DNA of 64,000 nucleotides from positions 183,586 through 247,585 of the forward strand of contig VZTJ01005950.1 in NCBI GenBank assembly GCA_013397795.1, in the 5' to 3' direction. Within the stretch, counting starts at the first letter, position 1. Each line of letters starts with the position of its first letter. The notes beneath the pieces are model-generated. The model ran no database searches and was not told the DNA's origin. It saw nothing but the letters and a program-made list of their open reading frames with translations. A program made the position numbers and the translations under genes. Below are positions 63,144 through 64,000 of the stretch, one piece after another. This stretch comes from Orthonyx spaldingii. Lineage: Eukaryota; Chordata; Aves; Passeriformes; Orthonychidae.

Positions 63144-64000
63144 CAGAATTGTATTAGAGAAGTCAATATACAAGAAGCCCCTTGTATTTTGCTTTTTTCA
63201 AATTCCAGCAGGAATGCTGGTGTCGGGGGTGTGGTGCACAGAGATGACCCATGACATTATAATTAGAAAGTAAGTAAGGGTTCACAAAGTGATGATGTAG
63301 TGACTGTGTCCCTGCAATGTGCCTGGCAGACTGTGACTGCTGGATAATCATTATTGCCTCATTCCATGGAACCCTCAGCTCCTGAATTACATTAGAATCA
63401 CATATTTCATCTAGAAGCTGTGAAGAAGATGTATTTTTCAAACAGTATGAATATTTTTCTTTCCTATTTTTTTTCAGGCCAATTCCATACCTTTCCTGAG
63501 GGAGCCAGAGTGCCTGGCTAAGTGGAAAAGTAATAGTGCATCTGCAATAAATAGATAAGATAAAAACTTGCTCTATTGTAAAGGGTGCAGCTGCTTGATT
63601 GCATCTGCTTATTTTGTCAGTGTGTGATTCCCACTTTGCTCTTGTCAGGCTTTGAGATTATTAGTACTGAATCTTCATCTCACTGCTTGCATCTACTGAT
63701 ACTCTTTCTTACTTTGTACCTCATGGTGTGATAGCCTGAGCTGCTGTAATGACAGCTGACTTTATACAAACCCCCCTCCCCAAACAAGAAAACAAAAGCA
63801 GCTGAGGAAAGGCATGGCACCCACACAAGTCCCAGAGAAGTACTTCTTCCTCAGCTGCTCTGAAGAGTTGCTACAAGCCTTTCTCAGAGTGGGAGTACAG
63901 GCAAGAGGAAATCTGATATTGCAAGGATTTACGGCATAGTGGCCGTGCATGTCTGCCTCAGCTGGGGGTCTGCTTGTAGTGTGGGTAAGTACATTTAATT
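63144..64000. other. Intergenic to window end, no gene recognised
   Basis: AT-rich sequence with nothing identifiable. Confidence 0.4.

Noticed and set aside
50526..64000. Exons of ACTR3B, the neighbour of XRCC2 in human, on the right side.
   Set aside because: I looked for its conserved actin-fold motifs and found none. It may lie outside the window.
1..64000. CRISPR arrays, operons, complete tRNA or rRNA genes.
   Set aside because: No regularly spaced direct repeats with unique spacers and no complete cloverleaf were found. The tandem arrays have no spacers, and the genome is vertebrate.

Overview
The window is nuclear DNA from a vertebrate, most likely a bird. There are no bacterial-style gene blocks. 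One protein is split by GT-AG introns, two CpG islands are present, and the recognisable interspersed repeats are CR1 LINE tails (ending in ATTCTATGA-type motifs) plus one short solo LTR. This CR1-dominated, repeat-poor, compact layout is typical of birds. I cannot name the species.

The only gene I can identify with confidence is XRCC2, a RAD51 paralogue of homologous-recombination repair, on the minus strand. Exon 3 (39453-40168) carries most of the protein, including the Walker A and Walker B motifs. Exon 2 (45719-45800) is 82 nt. The 3' end of exon 1 (50106-50130) runs into a single undetermined base (N at 50131), beyond which no start codon is found. Exon boundaries and intron phases match the three-exon human gene. 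The predicted protein is about 278 residues, against 280 in human.

Layout. 1-657: CpG island with a possible plus-strand first exon, perhaps a neighbouring gene's promoter. 658-39100: about 38 kb of AT-rich intergenic DNA with no recognisable exon; it holds a 16-17 bp minisatellite (3860-3997), a CA microsatellite, a minus-oriented 239-bp solo LTR with a perfect 6-bp target duplication (16652-16902), two short degenerate tandem arrays near 19.8 kb, CR1 fragments near 18.6, 23.2 and 24.4 kb, and a 21-bp tandem array (25599-25682). 39.2-50.1 kb: XRCC2. 50.2-50.5 kb: a CR1 copy 80 bp from exon 1. 50.5-64 kb: intergenic DNA with CR1 fragments near 54.2 and 56.2-57.0 kb, simple repeats, and an unexplained coding-like stretch at 58.9-59.5 kb.

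I found no new multi-gene system. The most useful observations are the broken, N-interrupted 5' end of XRCC2 with a tRNA T-arm-like sequence beside it, the precisely bounded solo LTR, and a few unexplained tandem or coding-like segments.
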